Assembly (NCBI RefSeq): GCF_932274485.2
Contig: NC_065887.2
Coordinates: 9,272,001-9,336,000, forward strand
DNA from: Patella vulgata
Taxonomy: Eukaryota; Mollusca; Gastropoda; Patellidae
Length of the DNA: 64,000 nucleotides
Direction: 5' to 3'
Shown: positions 44,890-56,200 of the stretch, in pieces
Numbering within the stretch: the first letter of the stretch is position 1
Layout of the letters: the number at the start of each line of letters is the position of its first letter
Program-made: the position numbers and the translations under genes
Notes under the pieces: generated by a model
Databases searched by the model: none
What the model was told of the DNA's origin: nothing
Seen by the model: the letters and a program-made list of their open reading frames with translations, nothing else

Positions 44890-45935
44890 TAACTCAATAT
44901 TTTCCATAATATTGGAAATTAAAAACACGAATTAGTATTCAATTTTGATCAATTTCAACCAATATTGATGTTGTTGTCTTGTCGTGAAACTACAGGATCC
45001 CAATATCCAATATTTAAGACACAATTAACATTTTATAATCAGTACACGAGTCGTGTACCCTATGGTTCCGGGTGCCATTATGTAATGAACAAATAAAAAG
45101 ATATCCTACAACACAATGTGGAAGTAATTAGTAAAGACAGATTCACAAACGATAAATAATAATTTAAAAAACGTGTAGAATGCACTAAGCAGGCGTAAAT
45201 GATTGCCGTTCAATTTGAACTGTTCACGTATTTCACCGAAAATAATTGATTAGAAATTACAATATTGTTTTCAAAAATTCAATATAAATCACTTTACATA
45301 CATTGATATTACATTAATATGGGGTCTTAGAGCCATTTTTGTTTATTTCAAGTTTCCAAAACATAAAGGAACTAAACCCCCAACTCAATAGTTCAATAAT
45401 ATTCTAAATTAAAGATACATTGTGTAATCGTGCTATAATAGTTCGAAAATAGATAATGTAAAATCAATAATTTGAAAATTTCATTCACATACTCTATTGC
45501 GAGTGAATATATCAGCCTTTGAAGGTTTGGCAATACGTGTGCCCTAATTGCAACCAACGTACCGGTTGTTCGAAGCTAAATCTGGCTCCTCCATTTTAAA
45601 ATTAAATCAAAATATGACTGAACCGCACAAGTGTACATAATATCGGAGATATCTGATGGCATCTGTAATATGCAGATGCAGCTTTTGCTACAATATTGGT
45701 CCATTTCAATCAATATTGTTGTTATCTTACCGTGAAAATATTGGGATCCCAATATCCAATATTTAGGACATAATGCGCTTCCTTTGTAATGAACAAATAA
45801 AAATATATCACAGAAGACAAACGAAAAGAAATAATAGTGAAGAAAACACCAAAACGTTTGTATGGATTAAAACAAGCGCAAATGACTGTCGTTTAATTCC
45901 CCGAACATGATTAGAAATTTCAATTTAAGATAAAT
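44890..45935. repeat. Diverged direct duplication and CTAAGTCTC-family repeats
   Basis: 44940-45245 and 45690-45935 share ATCCCAATATCCAATATTTA, TGTAATGAACAAATAAAA and GCGTAAATGA(T/C)(T/G)GCCGTT-like segments. The start, CTTAAAGGAGCTAAGTCTC at 44873, is also the terminal motif of the palindromic element at 60176-61169, so these are scattered copies of that family. Confidence 0.6.
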
Positions 45936-46208
45936 CACCTGATAAACACATCTTCGTATATCTACGGTTCCAAAGGATAGAGCTATGTACCCTTTCACCG
46001 CGCGGTGTTTCTGGAGAACGCTCGATCTCCGGGGTTTCTTCAATTTGATTTCAGGAAAACGACCAATAAAATAAATAATACCAACGTCAATATAAAAATA
46101 CCCGCACCCCCTCCCCCGCCTCCAAACAAAAATCAAAACAAACCACCATTTCTTTAATCACTTCAAATCTATGGGGTATATCAAAACTAAAACCTTTCCA
46201 TATGGAAC

Positions 46209-47330
46209 CTATAAACCCCCTGTATCAAAAAACTTAGTGTGTGGTTTTTGATTCTTTTCAAAGATGTTTGTGGGTCTACAGTCATAACTAAAACTTGAAC
46301 AATCATTTTTAAAGTATTTGCTCAACTGGATTAAATACTTCTTTTCAACTTTGCTGTAAGCTTCTAAAAAAGACAGTTTCCGGTTTTTACGACGCGATTC
46401 TCGATTTCCGGAACTTCTAGAAGCATTTTGAAACACTGCTAATAATTGACTGCGAGTTGTTGTCTCCTCTTCACCGTCTTTGAAAGGGTATTTGACGTCA
46501 CTTCCTATAATTCCCCTAAGTTGCAAATTCCGCCATTTTCTTTTAAACGCCTCTTCATGGGTTACACATTTCAGTGTTCTTTTTTGCGAGAGGTAATTCA
46601 TCAAACTGTTCGTATTGCTTTTGATAGTATCAATTTCCACACCTTCTTCCATTGCTTGAAGTGCCCTAGACATTACTAACTGGGTCAAGTTTAGTTTCTT
46701 TAGAACATGCAAAGTGTCCCGTTTAAATGTTTCCATTTTACCTATGATGTCATATTTTACGTCACAAGGACTACACTTGTCTGAAATAGGATTAAAATGA
46801 TTGTCCTTCATGGCGCCTGGTTTTACGACGTAACGAACTAACTCTGGAAATGTGACATCATGACCACAAGATAAACTTTTATTACTCGGGTTTTTCCGTA
46901 CAGCTTTGATAACCTTTCGTCCGTACATTGACCAATAAACTGGATTTATGTCAAACAGTTTATTGGCGTAAGCGGACAAAAGACGGGAATATGGCTCACG
47001 GACCATAACAAACTTTAACGAATTTCGTATAACTGTTGTTTCTACATTTTTTGCGCTGTATTTGTTACTGTAAATATTTCCCGAAACATTAAATGGGTTA
47101 TTTGTTTTAGAGACGCCATTCACAATTAAGAACAACCGTCGCCAAAATGTGGATCCTACTTTTGCCACTGGACAATATAAAAACTTCTTCTCTGGGGAAT
47201 ATAATAATTTCATTTTCATTTTTTCCATTGTGCGCTTCGTGGTGTTTTGAGAAACCTGTCGATGGCAGAAATTACTCATATTATTCCTTCTTTCTGACAA
47301 TTCCAGCTGTATGTAATCTGTTGGTTTGGA
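46209..47330 (-). CDS. Sulfotransferase exon 3 (catalytic domain)
   Basis: 374 codons including the stop, starting SKPTDYIQLELSERRNNMSN directly after the acceptor at 47332-47331. It holds both PAPS-binding motifs, a Cys-rich middle (CGHD..., DKCSPCDVKYD) and the C-terminal LSKYFKNDCSSFSYDCR. The TTG inside this exon is not a start. The true ATG is in exon 1. Confidence 0.95.
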   Translation of the reverse strand, partial: SKPTDYIQLELSERRNNMSNFCHRQVSQNTTKRTMEKMKMKLLYSPEKKFLYCPVAKVGSTFWRRLFLIVNGVSKTNNPFNVSGNIYSNKYSAKNVETTVIRNSLKFVMVREPYSRLLSAYANKLFDINPVYWSMYGRKVIKAVRKNPSNKSLSCGHDVTFPELVRYVVKPGAMKDNHFNPISDKCSPCDVKYDIIGKMETFKRDTLHVLKKLNLTQLVMSRALQAMEEGVEIDTIKSNTNSLMNYLSQKRTLKCVTHEEAFKRKWRNLQLRGIIGSDVKYPFKDGEEETTTRSQLLAVFQNASRSSGNRESRRKNRKLSFLEAYSKVEKKYLIQLSKYFKNDCSSFSYDCRPTNIFEKNQKPHTKFFDTGGL

Positions 47331-49560
47331 CTAAATGAAAAGGAAAATCATATTTTTTTTTTAATTTCGGGAAGAAATTTGATGTAAAATCACAACGGAA
47401 AAGAAAATGTAAAATATCTGAATGGTTTCTATGTTGATCAGGAAGAATGCGACCATTTCAGGTGAGTTAATCGGAACCCATTATGACTGTTCTGGTCCTA
47501 ACTGGGATAATGAAGATGGGCAAACGCCATACAGTGTGTTATGAGTGGAAAGTTTGCCCGGGCAGTGGCATTACGACCTGCTCTTATATCGAATTCCAAC
47601 TGTTCAGTGATCTTTTACGTGCACGCCAATGTCTACAAGTGACCGCGGTTTTCGTCCCATCCGAAGGACTAGACGGCTGTCCTTGCCAGACCCTCCGTCC
47701 TGCATCACTGACAAGGCGGAAACACGCTGGAAAATCTGGATGAACTTTCTCGGCCAATGCAGGGATCGAACACCCGACCAGCAGGCTAGCTAGCCAGCGC
47801 CTATCCCACTAAGGTATCGTGACCCTCGTCCTAATTTCTAATCATTATATTATTTGGTTGTATAATAAGCAACGTCACACAAAAATAAGACTGACTTTAC
47901 CTACCCGGAGTAAATTAATCGTTTGAAGAATACCATTGTTTTCTGCTGGAATAATAAATTCAGTAAAAAAAGAGTCTAAAGAAATATTATTCATAAAAGT
48001 TATTAATACTGCCCGAGAACAAAGAGGAGGCAATAGAGCAGTGATTCTAAACACAGGAGTGCCGCTAGATCTTTCTAAATGTGCCGCGAAATTTTGAACT
48101 GAAGACGAAGAAAATGTGAAAAACCACGTGTTCCCACTGGTATTCACTGGTGTCCACAGTATTCACAGCTAAGTTCGTAGCTGTGTTTTTCTTTATTGAG
48201 TCAATCTATGTGTCTATGACTAGTCTGTGTCTACGGTTGTATTCCGCCTGACTTTCCATGTTTTTATTTTGCAAAATTCAAATATTTTTCATATATATTT
48301 AGCCAGGTGTGTCGCTATGTTTTCATGTGTTCCAGGGTGTGCCGTTGGCCAAAAAAGGTTGAGAACCACTGCAATAGAGTATCCGTCTATCCGGGTCCTT
48401 AAATTCGTAGCTAATCAAAAGACTACGATTTTCACTACCGTTATTTAAATTGACCCAGAACAAAAATGCCATGAGGCTATAACAAAATGAAATGATATGA
48501 AATTGGGTTTAACGTCCTACTGTTCTGCTACAGATGGGCTAATGAAGAAGGGGCATACACCTTACAGTGTCCTATGGGGGAAGTCTTGCCAGGGCAGCGG
48601 CTCTATGCCCTACTCTTATATCGAATTGCAACCGCCTGGGGATCTTTTACGTGCACGCGAATGTATACATGGGTACTCGGATTTCCATCCCATACGAACG
48701 ACTAGACAGCCGCCTTGTCAGGCGCTTTCCCGCTAGTTTGGAGGTTGCTTGTTCGATCCCTGCATTGGTCGGGAAAGGTCATCGGGATTTTCCGACGTGG
48801 TTTCCACTTGTTAATGGTGCAGGAATGAGGGCCTGACAATAACAGCTGTCTGAGGAAGCCACAGTGCCGCTGCCCTGTAAAATTTCCCTCATAGCAAACT
48901 GTATTACGTATGCACGTATTCATTAGCCCAGTTTAGGAGCAGAACAGTGGGAGCCATCCGATGAACAAGTGGGTTGATTATGGGTTTATCATATTATTAA
49001 AGGTTCAAATAATAATTTATATCAGATTTGAAGCTAGACAAGAAATTAGGCAGCTTTAGCTGTTACATAAAGAATTTTTAAGAACTGAACGGACTTAAAG
49101 AGATTGAAGTCAAAATTGTATAGATTTATTAAGACATAACCAGCAGCGTTGTCCTGAGGAAAAACAAGATTCATTTAGAGAACATCCATGTAACATTTAT
49201 GTGAGGAAAACAATATTATAATTAGAAACATGCACTGGGATTAATGTTGTATCATTTTATTAATACATATAACGAATTTTTAAAAAGAAACAACAAATAA
49301 TAATGTCTATATTTAAATTATGTAGAATTAAACATGTAATAATAATACCTATATTTAACTCGAACTTAGCTAATGAAGAAACTTCCTAAATAAAAAAAAT
49401 AATTAAAATAACTGTGTGGAATGAGACATCAAAAAATCATATCTATATTTGTTTAACTTTTGAACTTACCTGACCAAGCAAGTTTATAAAAACACAAAAT
49501 AGCCAGAAAATTGATTCCCATATATAAAACTAACTTGTTTCTAGAAATCTGAAAATTCAT
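46209..49560 (-). CDS. Carbohydrate sulfotransferase (HNK-1/CHST8-14 family), three exons
   Basis: Three exons join in phase: 49560-49470 (donor G|GTAAGT, phase 1 out), a 41-nt micro-exon 47945-47905 (acceptor TTATTCCAG, donor CGG|GTAGGT, phase 1 in, 0 out) and 47330-46209 (acceptor TTTTCATTTAG, phase 0). The predicted protein is 417 residues, a usual length for the family. Exon 1 supplies a type II signal anchor (KLVLYMGINFLAILCFY), as expected for a Golgi membrane enzyme that transfers sulfate from PAPS to glycan chains. In exon 3 the 5'-phosphosulfate loop is CPVAKVGSTFWRR (about 97-109) and the 3'-phosphate motif is VREPYSRLLSAY (about 154-165). The acceptor sugar cannot be told from sequence. 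Intron 1 holds SINE-B copies. An additional upstream 5' UTR exon is possible. Confidence 0.9.
47490..47820 (-). mobile_element. SINE-B copy, full-length head
   Basis: Minus-oriented SINE-B from ACTGTTCTGGTCCTAACTGG to the tRNA-like head (CGATACC...TAGTGGGATAGGCGC in sense orientation). The ATTTC tail is lost. It lies in intron 2 upstream of... the catalytic exon's acceptor side, i.e. between the micro-exon and exon 3. Confidence 0.85.
47905..47945 (-). CDS. Sulfotransferase micro-exon (41 nt)
   Basis: Encodes (A)ENNGILQTINLLR in the stem region between membrane anchor and catalytic domain. Both splice sites are good, and its 41-nt length is exactly what is needed to convert exon 1's phase 1 into exon 3's phase 0. 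Confidence 0.75.
48487..48950. mobile_element. Head-to-head pair of SINE-B fragments
   Basis: 48487-48725 is a minus-oriented 3' part (tail to the ACTAGACAGC segment). From about 48727 to 48950 a plus-oriented copy runs from the tRNA-like head (CGCTAGTTTGGAGGTTGCTTG) to GGAGCAGAACAGT. The two meet at a common TGTCAGG region, forming an inverted arrangement in sulfotransferase intron 1. Confidence 0.8.
49470..49560 (-). CDS. Sulfotransferase exon 1 (signal anchor)
   Basis: ATG, four polar residues, basic SRNK, about 17 hydrophobic residues, then LAWS and donor G|GTAAGT. This is the short cytosolic tail plus transmembrane anchor of a type II Golgi enzyme. Confidence 0.82.
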
Positions 49561-50126
49561 CGTTGTGTTGTGGTTCTTACACCTGTTACCAATTGGCGTG
49601 ATTGATAACAAAGATTCACATAGCATAGTAATCAAATATACATGTAAATTATATGACACGATGAGATTTAGGCAGTTAATATATATAGCGTATCTTATTG
49701 ATTTATTACAGGTGACAGGACGTGTTAGCTTGTTGTCCACGAACCACCAAACCATGATACGAGAAAACATGATACGATAGGGAGGTAATCGATCTGGTTA
49801 CAAATATCGATTATCGCCGGCCATCTGCCGATCAACAATCGATAATATCGGTGAATTATTTTGACATACACTTGTTTTGAAAACAATCATAATTTATGTT
49901 GTAATATCATTCTGTATACATGTAGAATTTGTTTCATTGATTTGACAATAAAATAATAGCATTCCATAGCAAAACCAAGGTGTAGAAACTCGATCTCGTC
50001 TTCATTAACCAAGCACAGTAGCAGAACGTACAGTAGGACGTTAAACCCCATTTCATTTCATTTCATTTCGTTTGTAAGACAGAACCGACACCCCTCGCCA
50101 TATCTTTGTCGTTTATGACCTGAATA
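49561..50126. other. Upstream region of the sulfotransferase gene
   Basis: No further coding exon is seen. A SINE-B tail fragment (CAGTAGGACGTTAAACCCC at about 50030-50068) ends the stretch. No clear TATA box is identifiable in the expected position. Confidence 0.4.
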
Positions 50127-50504
50127 GGGGATCACGGTGGCTAAGTGGGTAAGGCGCTGGCCCGCTAGCCTGGAGGTCGGGTGTTCGATCCCTGCATTGG
50201 CCGAGAAAGTTCATCCAGATTTTCCGGCGTGGTTTCCCCTTGTCAGTGATGCAGGACGGAGGGCCTGACAAGGACAGCTGTCTAGTCATTCGGATGAGAC
50301 GAAAAACCGAGGTCCCGTGTACACATTGGCGTGCACGTAAAAGACCCCTTGACAGTTGGAATTCGATATAAGAGTAGGCCGTAGTGCCGCTGTCCGGGCA
50401 AAATTTCCCTCATAGCACACTGTATGGCGTATGCCCGTCTTCATTAGCCCAGTATAGGAGCAGAACAGTAGGACGTTAAACCCCATTTCATTTCATTTCA
50501 TTTT
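50127..50504 (+). mobile_element. SINE-B, complete reference-quality copy
   Basis: Starts GGGATCACGGTGGCTAAGTG, with A-box-like GGCTAAGTGGGTAAG and B-box GGTCGGGTGTTCGATCCC, then the conserved body, and ends GTTAAACCCCATTTC(ATTTC)n. It is the best copy for defining the family. No convincing target duplication is visible. Confidence 0.92.
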
Positions 50505-50518
50505 GACTCCATATGTAG

Positions 50519-50812
50519 GCCTGCATTGTACTAGAGTTACTTCCCATCAATTGTAAAGTGAAAAACCGCTACAATCACCAGATAACCAAGAGACAGAAAG
50601 TTTGCACAGATTTATTATTCACTATACACAACAAAGACTACCCATTTCTTACGGATTACTACAGTAGATTCTTTGAGATAAACGAACTAACCAATACGCT
50701 CAACTACTACAGTCATTCGAAACTCTCAGCTCACTTGATCAACAATCACCTTCTACTCAACCGAATAGTGCCCACAGTAATAGTAAAAAACGTCTGGAAG
50801 TGTGAAGAATAA
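50519..50812 (+). other. Small unassigned open frame
   Basis: Open for about 98 codons: KNRYNHQITKRQKVC, LLFTIHNKDYPFLTDYYSRF, SAHLINNHLLLNRIVP and a final KNVWKCEE. It has no ATG near the start and no domain I recognise. Composition is protein-like, but it may be chance in AT-rich DNA. Confidence 0.2.
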
Positions 50813-51140
50813 TATTAGACCAAAGTCAAATCGTACAACAAAGAAACGAAAAAACTAAACTTATAAATTGTGTTTATTAAATATTGTTTCATAATAGTGA
50901 TGCTTGCGGCAAATTTTATCTGCGTTTCATTTGACATTTAGTGAATGAAAGACAATTTTTCCAAAGGACCCAGTGAACTGTTTAATATCTATTTCAAATG
51001 TAGATAAACAATAATTCCATTTAATCTTATCCTTCTTATTTATCCTACAACTGGGTTAATAAAGATGGCATACGCCATACATTGTGTTATGAGGAAAAGT
51101 TTGTCCGAGAAAGTGGAGCTATCATCTGTATGGTTAAAGG
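50813..51140. other. Non-coding spacer with a SINE-B scrap
   Basis: AT-rich. The segment GGGTTAATAAAGATGGCATA near 51053 is a decayed SINE-B piece. Confidence 0.4.
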
Positions 51141-51142
51141 TA

Positions 51143-51395
51143 ATGGAAATTAAATAAAATGGGGTTTAATGTCCTAATGTTCTGCTGCGACTGGGCTAAT
51201 GAAGACGGGCATACGCCAGTCAGTGTGCTATGAGGGACATTTTGCCCGGACAGCGACGCTTAGGCCTACTCTTATATCGTATTCCAACTGCCAAAGGATC
51301 TTTTACATGCACGCCATTGTGTACACGGGGCCTCGGTGTTTGGTACCACCCGAATGACTAGACAACTGTCCTTGTCAGGCCCCCGTCCTGTACCA
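51143..51395 (-). mobile_element. SINE-B copy, partial
   Basis: Minus-oriented from AAATAAAATGGGGTTTAATG to the GTCAGGCCCCC segment. It lacks the tRNA-like head. Confidence 0.85.
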
Positions 51396-52215
51396 TAAAC
51401 GTAATGGAGTAAGGTTTAACCTCGCATCAAGATAATACACCGGTTATTTTGTTTTCTGGTCAAGTTTACGATGCTAAGACGGACAATTTGACCAAGACGA
51501 CGCCATTTCCACCTACTTGTCATCGTATTCCAGCTGTCAAGATTTCTTTTGCGTACACTGAGCAGGTTCTTCGTTCCATCAGAAAGGCTAGTTACACTTG
51601 CCTTGTCAGTCCAATGACAAATTTGAGCATGGGCTTTAAAAATACCACGCTGAGAGTATAGTATTGGTATAATATATCCTAGGAATATTTATTTTTACAA
51701 TATATCCTAGTGATATTTATGTAATATTTATACATTATATCCCAGTAAAATATAAAAAATATATCTTAGTCATATTTATAAATTATATTCCAGTAAAATA
51801 TATCTTAGTCATATTTATAAACTTATTAAATGAAAAAAATATATACTATGTTATCACAAACTAGCTACTGTTTATTTGTAAACAGAACAACACTATTCAC
51901 GGGGTTCAAATCCTGCCATGGGCAGAACTTTACGAATTTTACCAGTTATCACTTGCGAGGATGATGTAAATGAGTCTGTTCACCAAGGAATAAATGGGTA
52001 ACGTTTAACAATTCAAAAACATTATATTTACAAAGTTGAGACAAATGAAACATTTTTAATGAAATATTTAGATCTACAAGTAAGGATCGATTGAAAGCCG
52101 TTTAAATTCACTGAGGCGTATATTTGATATTAAGGCGAGGTAGACAATGTTTGAGCTAAAATATCACAACTGCTTTTAGTGGAAATAACCACATCGTTAA
52201 CAATACCGAGTCATA
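51396..52215. repeat. AT-rich spacer with short ATATCYTAGT repeats
   Basis: At 51675-51830 the motif TATATC(C/T)TAGT(C/G)ATATTTAT recurs at least five times. No coding signal. Confidence 0.5.
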
Positions 52216-52596
52216 TTATATTATATATAAACAGATAGTATAAATAAAAACTGGAATATTTTCAGTATCATCAACAACTGAATAATGATCAATAAAATTT
52301 TCCATTAATGTGGCAGCAACTATCACTTGCCTCGTCCACAAAATACATAAAGAAAATTGATAGAAAAGGATGCTGTGCAGAAATCGGTTGGTAACGATAC
52401 ATTTGCATTTGAAGAGTCCAGGGGAAGAACGACCTAAGTCACATTTTTGTCTTTTTGTAAAAAAGGCAAAACAGACTTTTGGACGAGAATGCTTGGCGCG
52501 AACAGAACAACGAGTGGGGTTAACTACAACTTCAAAATGATGTTTAATATGAATCATAATTACCAGTACAACAACTGACTTCCACTTTTCAGCCAT
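52216..52596 (-). CDS. Possible small secreted cysteine-containing protein
   Basis: A 126-codon frame starting MAEKWKSVVVLVIMIHI, a short basic-then-hydrophobic leader like a weak signal peptide, followed by a basic segment with six cysteines (CSVRAKHSRPKVC, KCDLG, FKCKC). The last third is hydrophobic and may be read-through past a splice site. No family recognised. It lies just downstream of the NACHT-TPR gene on the same strand. Confidence 0.3.
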   Translation of the reverse strand: MAEKWKSVVVLVIMIHIKHHFEVVVNPTRCSVRAKHSRPKVCFAFFTKRQKCDLGRSSPGLFKCKCIVTNRFLHSILFYQFSLCILWTRQVIVAATLMENFIDHYSVVDDTENIPVFIYTICLYII

Positions 52597-52877
52597 ATTA
52601 AGGTCAAATAAAGAGTACTATGGACGTATTTGTCCTGGGGGCCATTTCAGAAGGGCCTTGGTTCGATGTGACTCTGACAGGTTTTAACTGAAATTGATTT
52701 TTCCACAGAAAGCTTATACAATTTGCTACCAGATGGCGCCATTAACTGGGGTTCGTTGAAAAAGTGACTTATAGATCGTTCTTCCCCGGGGATCTTCATT
52801 TAGTAGTGCCAATTGGTATACCGTTGCATCAGAACATTAATTGTTATTTGGCTTTAAAACCACATTTACAAGTGGTT

Positions 52878-53203
52878 TTAAACAGACACATTATTTGCTG
52901 GTTGCATTGCAATAAGTTTGTTTGCCTCGTCCATCCTTCCGAGCTTGGTCAGCACTATAATACAGTCCTGTCTTGAACGAACTGTAGTTGGATGATTTTC
53001 GCCTAATATCTCCATTAATATTTCATTCTCGCTTAAGTAATGTCCAATACTAATCTCTAGATATTCCTCGTTATCATTTTTAATCCAACGATTCCAATAC
53101 ATCTGAGCGTAAAGCTGATAACACCTGGCTGGGTGGAGACTTAACCTTCCGTACGAAGACATACATAGCGCCAAGGATTTCTCAAAGTAGTTAATTGGAA
53201 CAT
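52878..53203 (-). CDS. NACHT-TPR last exon
   Basis: Acceptor TTTTCAACAG, phase 1 in. Encodes VPINYFEKSLALCMSSYG, ARCYQLYAQMYWNRW, a kinesin-light-chain-like LGENHPTTVRSRQDCIIVLT, and ends ANNVSV before TAA. Confidence 0.9.
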
Positions 53204-56200
53204 CTGTTGAAAACAAATTAAAATGCATACCACTTAAACATACATTATGCAAGAACTAAATCTACCTATTGCAGGTCTTTCTTTAGGCCTGAAATAAATA
53301 CTTAAACATACATTATGCAAGAACTAAATCTGTCTATTGCAGGTCTTTCTTTAGGCCTGAAATGTTTTTTAAATTATTAATTAGACATTAATTAACTTAT
53401 CCAGACCATAATAAACTCTCGATGGCATCGGATTTCTCCGATATTGAATAGATTAGAACAGTTCAGCCATATTTTGATTTAAGCTAAAAATGATGGAGCG
53501 AGTACGGTGGTTGAATTTTTTGCACACGTATTGTTCAAACCTTCAAAAGCTAATGTCTTCGCTCGGACTAGAGTAATTTGAATGAAATTTTCAAATTATT
53601 TATTTTACATTATCTTTGTTCGAACTATTATAGCAAGAATGGCTAGCTCTTTATCTAAATCTTACATAATGTATCTTTAAGTATCTGACACATGAAAAGA
53701 ACTGGGTATACGGTTACCCTCAACACAATGATTCATTTATTATGTTTGTATGGTCACTTGGGATCGAACACCCGACCTCCAGACTAGAGAGCCAGCGTCT
53801 TACCCACTTAGCCACCGTGATCCCTTTGCCGTGATCAAATTTGAAAAAAAAAAGATTTCGAACTTAAATTGATGCATCAAGGGGTCAATAGAATTATTGG
53901 CATAAATAAAACACATTTCTAAACTCACTCATATCAGTATTATATTGGTTTTTCCCTCCCAGCATAAAATAGACGACAGCCAATCCCCCACCATTGTTGT
54001 TTTTCTTGAAGATATGTTCAGCTTCTTCCAGATATTCTTTATTAAAGTATCCAGCAATCGACAGTACTTCTCCAAGTTTATTATCATTCTTGTCGAAATG
54101 TTTGGTGAATACCTGAAAATAATCGAGACTTTGTTAATTACTGTAGCAATGGTGCTTGACAATCGAGACATTTTGGTCAAAACTTCAAACACTCATAAAT
54201 TCGCTCGGAGTAAAGTAATTTGACAGAAAAAATTTAAATATATATTATTTTTTTAATAATTCTATTTTAAACTTTTATAGTAATCGTTAAAAATAAATTA
54301 TTCAATAGCTAAATCTGCCAATTGCACGTCTTTATTTATCTAAATTATTAATTAGACATTAATTAACTTATCCACACCATAATAAACTCTCGATATCATC
54401 GCAAGCCTGCGATATTTTCTGGATTAGAACCCTATCTGCTGCTTAACGCTCAATGATAATTAAATAAAAAAGTGGATAATCCAGACTATGTGTTTTTATC
54501 GTACCAACTTTAGCAATGGTGATTGAGGCTAGACCCAAAATTCAATCGCTCAAATCTCGGTTCAGAGTGGATCAATTTGACTGAAATTTTCAACAAATTT
54601 CCTTTACATTATCTACATTTTATCTATTGTAGTGAGAACTACCAGCTCTTTATCTGATCTCCCATAATGTATCTTTAATAAAGCTCTCCATAGTAAATGC
54701 ATTGTTTTGGACAAGTTTAATATGGTGACTAAGCGCCAATATGGACACTACGTGTTTGTTATGGACATGTTTTGTTATTTAGAGCATATAAATACATTTA
54801 GTTAAAAGACTAGACCTACATCGTAACACCGTCTACTGTATACAATTCCTGTTTGACGGTTACTTCTAGTTAGAGGATTATTACCGTACACAAACTTCAT
54901 ACCTGTAATAAATACATATACACATACACATTGGTCATTTGGCTCAACTTTATTTCAATAATTCGCCTGCGCATAAGGGGTCTTTAGCAGTGAGAAAAAC
55001 TGGAGTACCCGGAGAAATAATACATTGTATTAAACAGAGCAAATGCGCCAAAGGTTCACAGGTTTCTTAGGCAAAATATAAAGTGAAAAGGGATTTTATT
55101 TCCTACTTTTCTGTACCGAATAGACTAATGAAGACGGTCTTAGAGTCAAATGGAACGGACAGCGGGCTTACGGCATACTTGTATTTCGAATTCCACGCTT
55201 TTTCTACGTGCACGCCAATAGGTACAAGGGACCTCGGTTTTTCGTCCCATCCGAACGACTATACTTTGTGCCCCTTGCCAGACTTGGAAGCGAGCCCGAG
55301 GGCGAGTCCGTCAGGTTAGCGAGCAAGCCTCTAATTCACTGAGGCTCCTCTTAAACGAAACGAAGCAGGTTGGTCATATAAGTGCATCAGAAGTTTACCA
55401 GAGGGTCAAATATAATAATGAATTAATCAGTTAATCACAAATGAACAAACCCATTATAATTAAACTATAACGCGTCGATGTAATTAATTATTAATAAGAG
55501 AGAGAGAGAGAGAGAGGGAGCGAGAGAGAGAGAGTATTTAAATAGTTCGCTTGCGTGTAGGGGTCTTTAGCAGTGGGACGGAGAACCCGTGGAGAACTCA
55601 CTCCTATACTGGGCTAAAGAAGACGGGCATTCGCCACACAGTGAGCTATGAGGAACATTTTGCCCGGGCAGCGGCACTATGCCCTGCTCTTATATCGAAT
55701 TCCAACTGCCTAGTGATCTTTTGCGTGCACGTAAATGTATACACAGGATCTGGTTTTTCGTCTCATCCGAACGACTAGACAGCTCCAAGAATAGAAGATA
55801 AACAGAATCCTTACCCCTTCTATAGCAAAGAGTGAGCATAGCATATAACGGATCCGCCGATTCCCTGGATGCATTACCAAACTCATTTTCCAATTGTTCC
55901 AATAAAACTTCTAATATTTCTATAGCTGCGTCATATTCACCAATATCAACAAGAAACCATCCAAGTTTATTCTTTAAATGATATAGTTCCTTATCTTCTG
56001 TAACGTTCTGCGGGAACGAGAAAAATAAATAGATAATGCAACTTGTCAAAGCAAACCGCCACTGAACAAACATTGCAGCAGTCAATCCAAAATGTTAATG
56101 TGATATTGTCAATTTCAAATGAAATGAAATGGGGTTTAACGTCCTACTTTTCTGCTCCGAACTGGGTCAATGAAGACGGGCATACGCTATACATTGTGCT

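Larger units (their letters stand above)
53363..54690. repeat. Two diverged copies of a repeat flanking exon 8
   Basis: 53363-53680 and 54340-54690 share TAATTAGACATTAATTAACT, CCATAATAAACTCTCGAT, TTTACATTATCT and CATAATGTATCTTTAA. Related pieces occur inverted at 56530-56650 and at 45410-45500, so this is a dispersed AT-rich element. Confidence 0.6.

Noticed and set aside
53929-54192. Minus-strand 87-codon frame over exon 8
   Set aside because: It is a different register from the TPR-like translation that fits the phase 1 junction to the last exon.
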